A stretch of DNA of 64,000 nt, from NCBI RefSeq assembly GCF_019320115.1, contig NC_089598.1, forward strand, positions 31,267,983-31,331,982. Direction: 5' to 3'. Under the pieces are notes generated by a model that worked only from the letters and a program-made list of their open reading frames with translations, had not been told where the DNA came from and ran no database searches. Below, piece after piece: positions 34,840 through 45,810 of the stretch. The stretch is from Miscanthus floridulus (Eukaryota; Streptophyta; Magnoliopsida; Poales; Poaceae). A program made the translations under genes and the position numbers. The first letter of the stretch is position 1. The number at the start of each line of letters is the position of its first letter.

Positions 34840-35590
34840 CGGCTAGGGACTAATGGGACCTAGCATCGCCCAGCCTCCCATGCAGGAGGAGTGGAGACCC
34901 AACCTATAGCGAGTCGCGATGAGTGGCGGGGAAAGCAGATTGGCGGCGGTGCAACCTTCCCTTCTAGGGGTTGCATCCTCCCGACCGGTTGTGAGTACGG
35001 CAGCAGCGGCGATGGTGGTGATGGCGACGATCCCCATGGTGATGGTGGAGGTTGGGTTAGAGGTGACCCTTGTGATCCCTCCCCCAATAGCCATGGCGGA
35101 AGAGAGGAAGGAGGTCGGGCTCCCCGCCTCGCCCGGTGGAGGAACACACGGCTCGCCCTCCTAGTCAGAGCTAAAGGGGTCAGGAGGAGACATAGCCAGT
35201 CCAGAGGCAGAACATCCACCGGCAGGCTGCAAAGTCAAGATAGTGGAGATCCCCTCCCCTGGCAAGGCAGGCACTAGGGTGGAGCCGCCAGCCATCCTGC
35301 CATCGTAGGAGTTGGCGATGGTCCGATCATCACACGATATTGCGACGGCTAGATCTTCCAGCGAGTTGGGGGTGACCTACGAGCTAGTGTGGCCCTACCC
35401 TAGTGACCCAAGGAAGGCTTAGTTTGTCCTCCACGATGAAGAGGAGGTGGGGCTCTAGCACTTGTAGGAGGAGAGAGGACTATCGATGGAGTCCGATCTC
35501 ACCCAAACCAAGGCGAGGCTCAAGGAGGCCTTGGAGCGGGTTGAGCTCGTCCATCAGGCAGTCTTAGTTGACCTACCACACATCACCGAG

Positions 35591-35675
35591 GTAAGCTTTC
35601 TATGTTTTTAGCAGTTGTCCTTGACTCCTTGGTCTTCCACTGGTTGTCTCAACGTGCTTGCTTCTCGCTTTATAG
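35591..35675 (+). other. Putative intron 3 of the Tat-1 antisense gene
   Basis: It runs from gtaagctttc to ctcgctttatag (85 bp). The donor is a full GTAAG consensus. Confidence 0.65.
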
Positions 35676-36110
35676 GACTTAGAGGCGACGTCGATCCACA
35701 AGTCCCATTTCCTTCAGGAGGAACATAGTCAGATGGAGCGGGAAGCCATGAGGTCGTGGTGGGTCAATGAGCTTGAGTACCAGCAAGAATTCACCCGCCA
35801 TGAGTCCCAAGATCAGGTGGTCGAGGCAACATTAGCGTGGGTGGCGGAACTGCTCGTGGCGGAATGTGCGACTGCTGTTGAGTGGGGACTCAACACAGCA
35901 AAGGTCCACCAAGCGGAGAGTGAGGCGGTGCTCAAAAAGTCCTTGGAGGCTCTAGAGATGAAGCGGAGGGCCTGGTCAAAGGCTCATTAGGAAGTGATCG
36001 TGCTCCGAGGGTAGGTGCTTGGGGGCAGAGGAGTCGAACGCTCAACTGCTCAAAAAGGTGACCCGGTAGGAGGAAGGACTCTCCATCCTCAAAAACACCC
36101 GCCTCAATAT

Positions 36111-36184
36111 GTACCTATTCTGCCTTTGGTTGATGCCTTGGTTTTTCCTTTCCTTTCCTTTTGAACTTGTCATCCTTTTTCTAG
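36111..36184 (+). other. Putative intron 4 of the Tat-1 antisense gene
   Basis: It runs from gtacctattc to cctttttctag (74 bp) and contains a long pyrimidine tract. Confidence 0.6.
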
Positions 36185-36892
36185 AACTGGGCAGAAAAAA
36201 TTGGTTCTCTGGAGCGAGAACTGGAGACAGCCAAGGTGATGATCGATCGGAGCACGGAGGCGCTAGCCAAGTCCCTTGAAGAGTGACGTGCTCTTGAGGG
36301 GGAGCTTGACCAAATCCACAACGTCACCCAGGTGGTTGTTTTCGAGGTGTTCAGGTCAGCCTCGAGCACCAGCATGCTAGCCATCCAGCTGGCGGAGGTC
36401 CCAAATGAAGTTCGGGCGCTCATCTCCGACAGCATGTTCTAAAGGACATTGGGGGTGTTGACCTCAGTGGCAATGCACCACCTAGACCTGGACTTTGCCG
36501 CCATCTACAGAGGGTACACCAATGGCTAGAGCACAGATGCAATCCATGAGCATGGGGAGAGCTTGGTGCCACATGCACAGATGGTTGCCGAGCAAGTCTC
36601 CACGCAGTGCGTGATGGAGGCTCACCGTTCGAGCATGGCTGAAGGCATGTGCTAAGAAGATGTCATCTAGCCTACGTATAGAGTGGAGATCAGGTTAGAA
36701 GCGAGCGTCATCCCACCTCCGACCGAGCTGAATGTCGTCCCATAAAAAAGCGAGCAACCCTTATCCTCGTCGACCGAGCCATCAGCTGATGCCGCCGGGT
36801 GGCCACAATATAATTTAGAGTAGAAACAGTCAGTATATGTAAAGGATAAGTTCATGGGGGAGCCCCTGTGTGAACATTTTTTGTATTCATGA

Positions 36893-37309
36893 ATACTTCA
36901 GTTTCTTTTTGTGATGGAATCACTCGTAAGGGGAAGCTTGTCCCATCCGTTCCTTGTTTTTACCCGAGCATAGCTTTGTTTTTTATCCATTCTTTTTCAC
37001 ACCTTCTTGTTTGACCCATAGGCTGCAAGCTTAAGAACCTAGGCATGGCCCATGAGGCTTAGCTACTCTTAACCATAGGTCGTGGTGGGGTGTGACCTGA
37101 TCGGGAGTCTAAAACATAAGTTACGTAGGCTAACTAAATGAACGGACTACCCTTTTGTTTGGGTGAAAAAGTATTACTATATGATAGTAAAAAAGAGGGG
37201 TGGTATCGCACCCTCGTGGAGCCCCCGAGTGACCCTAGGCCAAGAGTGTTTGGGCTAGGGGTGCTTGTAGGAGTAAACGTTGAATGAAAGAAAGCGGTAA
37301 GATTGAGTT
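36893..37309. other. Spacer between the converging Tat-1 antisense gene and pol
   Basis: This is 417 bp where the plus-strand antisense gene and the minus-strand pol converge. It is likely the 3' untranslated region of both. I see no frame or repeat I can support. Confidence 0.5.
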
Positions 37310-38300
37310 TTAGGGGAAGAAATGATGTAATTGTTCGATGTTCCATGTGTTGGTGAGAACGTTACCATTGTCATCCTTCAGTCAGTAGGTGCCCAGTTGG
37401 ATCATCTCAGTCACCATATAGGGTCCTTCCTATGGTGGAGAGAGTTTATGTTTCTCCTTGGTTGATTGGGTTCTTCGGAGCACGAGGTCTCCAACCTCGA
37501 GAATCCTCCCTCTAATTTTTCTTTCATGGTACCTACGGAGAGTTTGCTGGTAGCGAGCGGAGTAGATGATGGTCATCTTGTGAGCCTCCTTGAGCAGGTC
37601 AACCACGTGCTGCTGAGCCTCTGTGACTCAGTCTCGTTCGAAGGCCTTCACTCTTGGGGCGCCGTGGTCGATGTCGGAGGGCAGCACTGCTTCAGCTTCA
37701 TAGGCCAGGAAGAAAGGTGTAAATCCTATGGATCGGTTCGGGGTCATTCTTAGGCTCCAGAGGATCGCTAGGACCTCTACAACCCATCGCCTGACATACT
37801 TATTGAGTCAGTCGAAGATGCATGGTTTAAGTCCTTGGAGGACCATGCTATTGGCCTATTTGACCTGACTATTAGTACATGGATGTCTAACCGAGGCCCA
37901 GTCGATCCTAATGTCGTATCCATCATAGAAGTCCAGGAACTTCTTCCTAGTGAAGTTAGTTCTATGGTCAGTGATGATACAGTTAGGAACATCAAAATGG
38001 TAGATGATGTCAAGGAAGAACTTGATCACCTCTTCTGAGCGAATGTTGGTGATGGGCTTCGCCTCTATCCACTTGGTGAATTTGTTCACCGCTACGAGTA
38101 GGTGAGTGAAGCTGCCTAGGACCATTTTGAGGGGTCCAATCATGTTGAGCCCCTAGACCACAAATGGCCAGGTGATGGGGATGGTTTCAAGCTCCTGTGC
38201 TAGCAAATGAGTTTGCCGAGCATAGAACTAGCATCCCTCACACCTGTGGACGACCTCCTCTGCCTCTCGCGGCACAGTGGGCCAGTAAAAACCTTGTCGA
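37310..38300 (-). pseudogene. Tat-1 pol: integrase
   Basis: The zinc-binding segment ends in VHRCEGC near 38228. The core follows with DMIGPLKMVLGSFTHLLVAV, KFTKWIEAKPI and ITDHRTNFT (37856-38143), then a C-terminal part ending TNTWNIEQLHHFFP at the stop at 37310. The integrase inserts the DNA copy into the genome. The ITDxxTxF motif keeps its Asp. The usual HPQTNGQVER is altered to HPCTNSQVK, so the catalytic Glu reads Lys. Stops and frameshifts separate core and C-terminus. Confidence 0.82.
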
Positions 38301-39600
38301 AAGGCTTTTTTGACCAGCGACCTCAAGACCGCGTGATGTCCACAGATTTTGACATGGACCTCGAGGAGGAGTTGTTTCCCTTGGTCGGTAGGGATGCACT
38401 TCATGAGTATTCCCGATAGACTTCGCTTGTAAAGTTCATTACTGAATGTGACGAACATCTTGGTGCGTCGAGCGATCCATTGGGCTTCAGTCCTTTCGGG
38501 TGGCAGAATCTCTTCGAGGAGGTAGCCGAGTAGTGGTGTTCTCCAGTTAGTTTGATAGAGTGCCACCATGGTGACATTAGCGGGTGACGTCATCATGGAG
38601 GCATCAAGGTCAGAGCCCTCGAGTGTCAGGTTGGTGTCGGAGTGTGTCTGGATTGGACCTTCTAGGATGTGGGCAGATGGCTCATGAAGGTCATTGATGA
38701 AGACCCCATCTAGAGACAGAACCTGCCTGGCAGCCAATTTTGTGAGAAAATCAGCGGCATTGTTGTCCTTTCGAGGGATATGATGTAGTTTGATCGCCTG
38801 GAATTTGTCCTCGAGCTTACGCACCTCCTGGTAGTATGCTGATATGAGGGGGCTTTTGCAAGAGGATTCCTTCATGACTTGGTTAATGACCAACTCTGAG
38901 TCGCCGATGACGTCTAGCAGCATAGCGCCAGGCTCGATGGCGATGCATAGTCCATTGATGAGGGCCTCGTATTCCACGGCATTGTTTGAGGACGAAAAAT
39001 GGAGGCAGATCATGTAGTGGAGCCTGCTCCCATATAGGGAGATCAGAACCACTCTAGCCCCCGAGTCGGGTGCCATTACGTAACCATCAAAGTACATCAT
39101 CAAGTACTCATGGGTGACGTTTGGGGTCGGGAGCTAGACCTCCATCCATTCGGCAATAAAGTCTACGAGAGCCTGAGACTTAATAGTGGTGTGGGGGATA
39201 TACCTGATGTCGTGGCCCATTAGCTCGAGCGCCTACTTAGAGATATGTCCCATGGCATCACGGTTGCGGATGATGTCTCCCAGTGGGAATGAAGTGATGA
39301 CCATGACTTCGTGGTCGGTGAAGTAGTGTAGGAGCTTTTGGGTCACCATCAGCACGACATATAGAAGTGTCTACACCAAGGCGTACCAAACCTTAGCATT
39401 GGTGAGTACCTTGTCGATGAAGTATATGGGTCGCTGGACCTTCAGGTGGTGTCTTGGCTCCTCCCTTTCGACGACTAGGGTGGAGCTCACCATGTGGTTG
39501 CTTGCCATGACATAGAGGAGGAGGGGTTCTCCCCATTCAGGAGCGACCAGGATTGGGGCCAACATTAGTGATGCTTTGAGGCTCTCCAAAGCCTATTGTG
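38301..39600 (-). pseudogene. Tat-1 pol: two RNase H domains and integrase zinc-finger region
   Basis: At 39371-39589 is the RNase H-like domain that normally follows Gypsy RT (APEWGEPLLLYVMASNHMV...). A second, archaeal-type RNase H follows at about 38700-39103, with MYFDG, NNAVEYEALINGL and GDSELVINQV carrying the acidic catalytic residues. The H...H part of the integrase zinc finger lies at 38228-38330 (KICGHHAVLRSL). A dual RNase H is diagnostic of the Tat lineage. The 291-codon frame at 38228-39103 is uninterrupted and is the best preserved part of Tat-1. Confidence 0.82.
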
Positions 39601-39981
39601 CTTCCTCAGTACAAATGAACACGTCCGTCTTTTTGAGAAGCTTGTAGAGAGGCATCCCCCGCTCTCCAAAGCCTGCTGTGCTCTAGAACCGGCTCAGGGC
39701 CCATGTTGGAGAAGGCTGTGATTTTTTTGGGCTTGGCCTCGATGTTGCATTCAGACATGATGTATCCAAGCAGATTCCCTTTTGGAACCCCAAAAACACA
39801 TTTTCGGGATTCAATTTGATGCTAAACCTTTGGAGGTTCGTGAACATTGCGGTCAAGTTCACGATCAGGTCGCAAGCTTGAGCCGTTTTGACCACTATGT
39901 CATCCACATAGATTGCGATCGTTGGTTTTGGCCGCTCAACTTAGTCAGGCTTGTCAAGTGGGTTGATTTGGTCGGCGAAGC
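39601..39981 (-). pseudogene. Tat-1 pol: reverse transcriptase, C-terminal part
   Basis: It contains the RT active-site box IYVDDIVVKT and a following FSIKLNPENVFLGFQKG segment. It continues the RT broken at 51615 by Tat-2. Sequence between this segment and the RNase H domain is shorter than expected, and a gctctccaaagcct word is repeated at about 39581 and 39661, hinting at a small deletion or rearrangement. Confidence 0.82.
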
Positions 39982-39986
39982 ATTGC
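39982..39986. repeat. Left target-site duplication of Tat-2 (attgc)
   Basis: attgc precedes tgtcgacac and recurs exactly at 51610-51614. Removing Tat-2 joins RT words QRCMQQ and FADQI. Confidence 0.95.
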
Positions 39987-41795
39987 TGTCGACACAGAAT
40001 TTTCGCCCCATACCGAGGACACACGCAGCAAGCTGGAAGGGTCCACTCGATGGAGCAGATCTGCCTAGCTTCATTGCAGGGGTGGTCAATCCTACGTGAT
40101 CCTCTTGAGACGTGCCAGTCAATTTGACCCTACAATTGACAAGGAGAGAAGGTTCATCAATAATTAAAGGCAGAACTTGCCAGTGTCGACAGATAGTCCC
40201 AAATGTGCGGCTATGAGAGCCGATATAAAAAGAGATCGACTAAATAGTCAATTCCATTATATTCATGAGAATAAATCAATTAGAGCTCATGGGGTTGTGT
40301 AAGAAGAATCGGTTATCATTCAGGATAAATATCATTAATCGAACATATATTAATCAATGGCAATAAGATGTCAACAATGATCGGTTTGTGCTGAGCCAAT
40401 GATTATAATTAACCGAACCCCTTTTTATATAAAGAAACAATTCAACACCACTTAACCAGTTTAATAAAGATAAATCTAATGAACATGTTAGATCTCATCT
40501 ATCATCATGACCAGTGGGGCATGAGGCAGAATCATGCAGGCCATAGAAATAACAATAGACTTCGACGACCCTAACTCATTAGTAATATCAGTGGGGCATG
40601 AGGCAGAATCATGCAGGCCATAATACAATAATAAGATCATGGGGCTAACATATCTTTCAACCTATCTTTACTTCAACGGTCTCGTGATGCGAACTGTTCA
40701 GTGAAAGCGCTCGATATCGGCTAAAAACAGCCAATTCAGGCCATAACGCATAGTTAAAGTCATGCCTTACTAGGAATAGATCTACTAAATATCGATCCCC
40801 ACTCCACGGTGCTAATAGTGGGGTGTGAGGCCGAATCACATAGGCTATGAGAACAGGCCATGGAACAGTTCTCTCTAGCCAATAGATCTATTCAAGATGC
40901 AACATGCCTTAACCGCACGTTATGCACAATCAAGATTGATGTAAAACAGCCGATAAGACATAACTCATCATTTAAGGTGTAGATTGGATCAGTCTTAGGT
41001 TAGCAAATGATGGGTCAAATAAGATATAAGGCCGATCTAAATCAATCTCAATCGGACAGAATGATATTGCTGTAATTAGATAAATAATGAAAGCAATAAG
41101 CAATATCGGTAACTTAATGAATCTACCAAAGACTGCCATTCTAAGGTAGAGCCGATAACTTGACCTTGATCTAATTCAAGTAGTGGGGTGTGAGGTAGAA
41201 TCACACAGGCCATGCTTGAATTAAATAAGAGTCGATAACTAGCTTATACTAGAGCCACAGTGGGGGTCGACCGGATTAATGTAGCCATACAAACAGAGGT
41301 ATAAACCATGATGGTACTTACACACAAGCAGTGGAGGTCGACCAGATCGATGCAGCCATACTCGCTGAAGAACTCGCCGAGATCCACTCTACTCCTACTC
41401 CTAAGGGGTGGTCGGAGCCAAAAAAAAGTAATTGACTTGTATTTGGATTGATTGATTCCATTTTACAATAGCTAAGGTTTGGTATTTATACCCAGGCCCT
41501 GTGCATGACTCCTATCTAAGCACGACTTATTACAATTTTTGACCCTGGAGAAAACATTCCTAATTTAAGATAACTTGGACTCTAATCTTTTCCTTTTTGT
41601 AGAGTCTGACATGCTTCGTCCTGGTGCCGAACGTAGCCTCTATTGTTATCTGCTGGTGCTATCTGTGGAAAGCCGATTTCATTTTCTGCATCTGAATCAG
41701 CTGGTCCCGATCTGCACGTAATTGATTCCTTGGTGACATGATCTTGGGAGCTTTCGAGTCTCTATAACATCTTCTTCCAAATTTTGGTGTAAACA
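39987..41795 (-). repeat. Tat-2 3' LTR
   Basis: This is 1,809 bp, tgtcgacaca to gtgtaaaca on the plus strand. It has many C/T and G/A differences from the 5' LTR at the ends but long near-identical stretches in the middle. It contains four copies of a 32-bp dispersed repeat and many gccgat/atcggc words. Confidence 0.93.
40513..41213. repeat. Dispersed 32-bp repeats in the Tat-2 3' LTR
   Basis: Copies of agtggggcatgaggcagaat plus a catgcaggccat-like end lie at 40513-40544, 40590-40621, 40817-40848 and 41182-41213. The last two have the variant gtgtgagg and cacataggct/cacacaggcc. Two weaker relatives (cagtggNggtcgacc...gcagccatac) follow near 41262 and 41330. Spacing is irregular, so this is not a simple tandem array. 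Confidence 0.8.
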
Positions 41796-41812
41796 CATGC
41801 CCCCAATTTTAG
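41796..41812 (-). other. Polypurine tract of Tat-2
   Basis: On the minus strand AAAATTGGGGGCATG abuts the LTR start TGTTTACACC. Confidence 0.75.
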
Positions 41813-42794
41813 GATAAAAGTAATTTTATTCCAAAATTATCATGTCTGTATTCCTGATTGGTCCACAATCATGGGTAGAGAACCTTGATCTAGGGTCCGC
41901 TATTGTTGTCATTACCTACGTCCACCCATGAGCCTATGCCTCAAAACTTTCTACAAGAGCGTCACTGCTTCATGGGCACTTGGATTCATCTTTCTAGGCC
42001 TGGCTATAAATGTCCTATCCGACCCTGGCAAGAGCAACTCAACAATTCAGCCATGCTTTTCTTCCATCTGCTCCCTCGAGTGCTCCTAGTTCCGCTAGGA
42101 CCCTCCATGGTCTATTTTATGAAGATTTCAAGCGGCTAGAAGAATTCTTGTGCATAGGGCGATTGTATCGCTTATTCTAATACCTCATTGGGCAAGAAGA
42201 CCAGCCATTGTGGTTAGAAGAATTCTTGTGATATCACCTGAGTCTTCTCTCCATGCTCACAAGGCTATTCTAGTGTTTGCAAGAGCTAGAAGGTGTGATC
42301 ATCTTCCCCTTGTTGCTCCTTCAAACGCCCATCGGGTCAGCCTTAGGCTTCTTTCTCAAAGTTCCTCAATTTATCGAGAAATCTGTTGAGCATATGTTAG
42401 GCGGGTGAACTTTCTTCTTTTCTAGTATAATTTATTGATGGGCCGATGCGACTTGGTTCACAATGAGTGTTGGCCTTGTGGAAATCTGGACTCCCTTCAA
42501 TCCAAAAAAGTTCTGGTGAGTTAATCTTTGGTCAATGTATCCACCCTATGATATTTTGTAATCTAGGGAAGTAATAAATTCGAGTTTGTTATCTCTTCGT
42601 TATTCGTCCCCTGAATTTCTGGAGTATTGATCTGTTTCTGTTTTCCGATTTCAATTTCACACCTCCATCGAAACCTATCTTCTTGCTTTCCCGGGCTATA
42701 TACGGGCTATGGCCGCGAATAAAAAAACAACCCTCTTTGTCTCAACCCCTCTTCATCTTCAGTACATCCTCTGCCTTTCTGTAGGTTCGAGGTC
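41813..42794 (+). other. Tat-2 segment upstream of the antisense gene, with TATA box
   Basis: tataaat at 42005-42011, in a ctggctataaatg context, is a good plant TATA box on the plus strand. Pro/Ser-rich and Leu-rich frames follow but are broken. I see no recognisable domain. The segment likely holds the promoter, leader and decayed first exon or exons of the antisense gene. Confidence 0.45.
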
Positions 42795-43577
42795 ATGGAG
42801 AACAACAAGAGGTCTGCTAAAGAAGCCCTCAATAGATCCACATCATCATGCCAACGCCCTCGTCGTCAAGAGGACGCAGTCATTGGGTGCTCCCATTGCC
42901 TCGGATCGAAGGGCCAATTCCGCCTAGCCCTCAGGGTCATCTTTGGCACCAATCCACCGCCAGCTTCCTTGTCACCCGAGGCAATAGATTAGTAATGACT
43001 GATCTGCTGGCCTCCATCGATTAGACTGACCTAGCATCTAGCCAACTGCCTCTCACTTGGCGGAATCAGCTTTGGCCATGATTGAAGACCTAATCTCCCC
43101 CCAAGGTTGGCCTGGTGAGGGAAAGGTTGGCCTAGGGCTGAAGCTAGAATCATGGGTGAGATGTCTGCCATTATTTCTCTATTTCTTCATTGATTTTACC
43201 CTCAAGATTTCTGATCACTCTTTCCTTGAATATTTTAGATCTAACTGCTCAGTTGGAGAGTCTTCGATCAGCCATGGATCATGCAGCGGGATTTGTTAAT
43301 GCTAGGTGCGCCATTCCTGGTGGTTCACTTGCATGACATCCCGAATTGTGTTAGGGAGGTCGCCCTTCATGGCGTTCGTCACGGTGCCGCCAAGGCGTTG
43401 GCTGCTGCACAAGCCCGTTCAGGCCATAATCTCTGCCTTCTTCCTCATGGTTTTCTAGACACAGTGCACCCTGGGGAACATGAGTGCTTGGTTGAAGATT
43501 TTATGAACACCACTAACTTTGTAGCTTTCAATACTCTGGCCGACGATATAGTAGGCAAAGTGTTTTCTGGCCCGTAG
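42795..43577 (+). pseudogene. Tat-2 antisense gene remnant with one intron-like interval
   Basis: The plus-strand frame starts MENNKRSAKEALNRSTSS (42795-42992). After stops, coding-like sequence reappears at 43057-43155. An 83-bp GT...AG interval (43156-43238) with a T-rich 3' end follows. The last exon reads LTAQLESLRSAMDHAAGFVN and, after a frameshift, VREVALHGVRHGAAKALAAA and VEDFMNTTNFVAFNTLADD to the stop at 43577. It matches my recollection of antisense-encoded hypothetical proteins of grass Tat elements. The function is unknown. It lies convergent with pol, as in Tat-1, but lacks a visible PF04195 domain. Confidence 0.5.
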
Positions 43578-43789
43578 CTTGTAATAGGTGATGTTTAGCA
43601 AATAACTTCCTCGCCTTGAGTGGTTTCCCATTATTTCATGCTTCATACCCATCATTTTGTTTGTGTTTGCTTTGCTTCTATAGGTGATACACATCGTATC
43701 GGCTTTTACTCCTTTGGGTTCATCTTTTGCACTAGAGGCGTTATCTTTTCAATATCGCCTATTAAAGCTATCGGCCGAACAGATCTTTA
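43578..43789. other. Spacer between the converging Tat-2 antisense gene and integrase
   Basis: AT-rich spacer without a supported gene. Confidence 0.5.
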
Positions 43790-45000
43790 TCAAGTATTGA
43801 TCCAAATGCTAGGATAATATTTCTTTAAATATTTCGCATTGATTGCTCGGCCAAATTCTTCCTCTCCTTTTAATGTTTCCAAAATATAAGCATTACCAGG
43901 CGCACAACGTTTGATCTGATAGGGTCCTTCCCAGTTAGGTGACCATTTGCCGAATTTACTGTCCTTTGATCCGATCAGCAATTTCACTTTCCAGACCAAG
44001 TCTCCTTTCGAAGAATTGCTTAATCTTGACCTTTTTATTATAATATTTCACAACTCTAGTTTATTGGCTTCGATATTCTTAAGAGCACGCAGTCGAAGGC
44101 AACTCAAGTCTTCCAAATTGTCTATCATAAGATTCTTGTAAACCTCAGCTGACAAATCATTCTGTAGTGTAACACGCCTCGATCCAGTCTGAACTTCCCA
44201 AGGAAGAACTGCATTATGGCCATACACAAGTTCGTAAGGTGACATTTTAATTGATCCATGGTAGGCCATCCTATACGCCCATAGTGCTTCATTTAGCATC
44301 GAATGCCACTTCCTTGGCTGTTCTCGATCTTTTTCTTGATCAGCTTAATCATAATCTAGTTGGACGCCTCTGCTTGACCATTAGCCTAGGCATAGTAAGG
44401 GGAGGAATTCAATAGCTTAATCCCCATACTGGTAACAAAATCCCCGAACACTTCTCATGTGAACATTGTCCCTTGATCGGTAGTTATAGTTTGAGGAATC
44501 CCAAAACAATACACAATGTGTTCCCTGACAAAATCAATCATGTTCTTTGAGGTTACCATTTTCAAAGGAATTGCCTCAACCCATTTAGTGAAGTAGTCTG
44601 TTGCTACCAATATGAACTTATGTCCTTTGCTTGAAGGCGGAAAAATCTGGCCAATTAAATCAATTCCCAACCCCGAAACGGCCATGGTTTGATTATTGGA
44701 TTCATGACCGATGCGGGCGATCTCTCAACATTACCAAAACATTGACAGTCCTGATACCTCTTGTAATATTCAAAACAATCTTCCAGTATCGTTGGCCAGA
44801 AATATCCAGTTCTACAAATCATCCATTTCATCTTATAAGCCGATTGATGAGCTCCACATATCCCTTCATGCACCTCACCCATCAACACCTTAGCTTCTTC
44901 TTGGTTCAATCACTTGAGCAATACCCCATCGACCATTTTATAATATAACTGATCATCTAACAAAACAAACTTAGCCGATTTATACCTTAGCTTCCTGGTA
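43790..45000 (-). pseudogene. Tat-2 pol: integrase
   Basis: Read right to left: a zinc-finger segment with HEGICGAHQSAYKM and YQDCQCFG (44655-44909); a core with GIDLIGQIFPPSSKGHKFIL, YFTKWVEAIPLK and ITTDQGTMFT (44455-44685; both Asp-containing motifs present); then MLNEALWAYRMAYHGSIK (44048-44299); and the C-terminal FGKWSPNWEGPYQIKR with YLKKYYPS (43790-43999). The pieces lie in shifted frames with stops between, so the gene is dead. Its job would be integration of the element's DNA. Confidence 0.85.
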
Positions 45001-45810
45001 ACTTTTCGAGATGGATCTCTAAGGTAAGCGACTATTTCAATTCTTCAATCATCACTTGAGGTTTCACTACTCAAGACTTCTTGAAACACTCGATATCCTG
45101 ATGCACTTTGAGCTAGATGGTTAGCTTCTTGGTTTTGTGCTCTCAGAATATGTTGGAAAGAGATATGAAGAAATCCCTTGAGTAACTTTTGGCACTCATC
45201 ATAGTATCCTTTCAAAGTTTCTTCTTTGCACTCATATAGGCCAATCAATTGATTAATAATTAACTGTGAATCTCCAAATACTTCAATTGCTTTGGCCTTT
45301 ACTTCATAAAGAAGTTGCAGGTCCCTTGAGAATAGCTTCGTATTCCGCTTGATTGTTTGTAATCATTGGCTCAGTTGGAAGATGGAACTCAAAACTTGCC
45401 CCCCGAGGCAAAATAATAACAATACCAATGCCACCACCCTGCTTGCATGATGACCCATCAAAGAATAGCGTCCACGGCATCGGCTCTACATAACTAATGC
45501 TTGGCTTGTGATGTTGGGTGATAAAATCAGCCATTACTTGTCCTTTGACTGCTTTAGCCGATTCGTACTTCAAGTCGAATTCCGATAACGCAAGAATCCA
45601 CTTTCCCACTCTTCCATTCAGTATTGGCATTGATAACATGTGCTTAACCACATCAGCCTTGGAAACAACTGTACACTCGGCCGATAATAAGTAGTGTCAT
45701 AATTTAGTGCAAGAGAAATATAGACACAAGCATATTTTTCTGGTGGGAGAATATCTCATTTCTGGATCCAGTAGTCTTCTACTTAGATAGAAAACAACTC
45801 TATCTTTTCC
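45001..45810 (-). pseudogene. Tat-2 pol: tandem RNase H domains
   Basis: The end of the RT-linked RNase H (GKWILALSEFDLKYESAKAV, 45550-45651) runs into an archaeal-type RNase H with WTLFFDGSSCKQGGGIGIV and NNQAEYEAILKG (45304-45500). A third part is LIINQL-like with LLKGFLHISFQHI and NQEANHLAQSA (45045-45248). Frameshifts near 45300 and between 45651 and 45811 interrupt it. The dual arrangement repeats that of Tat-1. Confidence 0.82.

Larger units (their letters stand above)
32923..36892 (+). pseudogene. Tat-1 antisense gene with Transposase_28-like domain, intron-containing
   Basis: This gene lies on the strand opposite to gag-pol. After the ATG at 32923 and one frameshift, 32994-33455 encodes IDNVVLVAFAEKGLLLP, LNEWGLEL, SFVTICEAFLGMEPHVDLFR and a WHRGWFYIRN-like end. 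This is the pattern of the PF04195 'putative gypsy type transposon' domain (recognised by eye). Downstream are Lys/Glu-rich and coiled-coil-like stretches (33988-34200, 35733-35990, 36187-36435) and a tail near 36600-36892. Four GT...AG intervals of 73-85 bp (33858-33936, 34767-34839, 35591-35675, 36111-36184) have T-rich acceptor tracts and look like introns. Many in-frame TAG/TGA codons show decay. Tat elements are known to carry antisense ORFs; the function is unknown. Confidence 0.68.

Noticed and set aside
40513..41213. CRISPR-like array of 32-bp repeats
   Set aside because: Spacing is irregular (76-365 bp), the repeats are degenerate, and they lie in an LTR of a plant retrotransposon.
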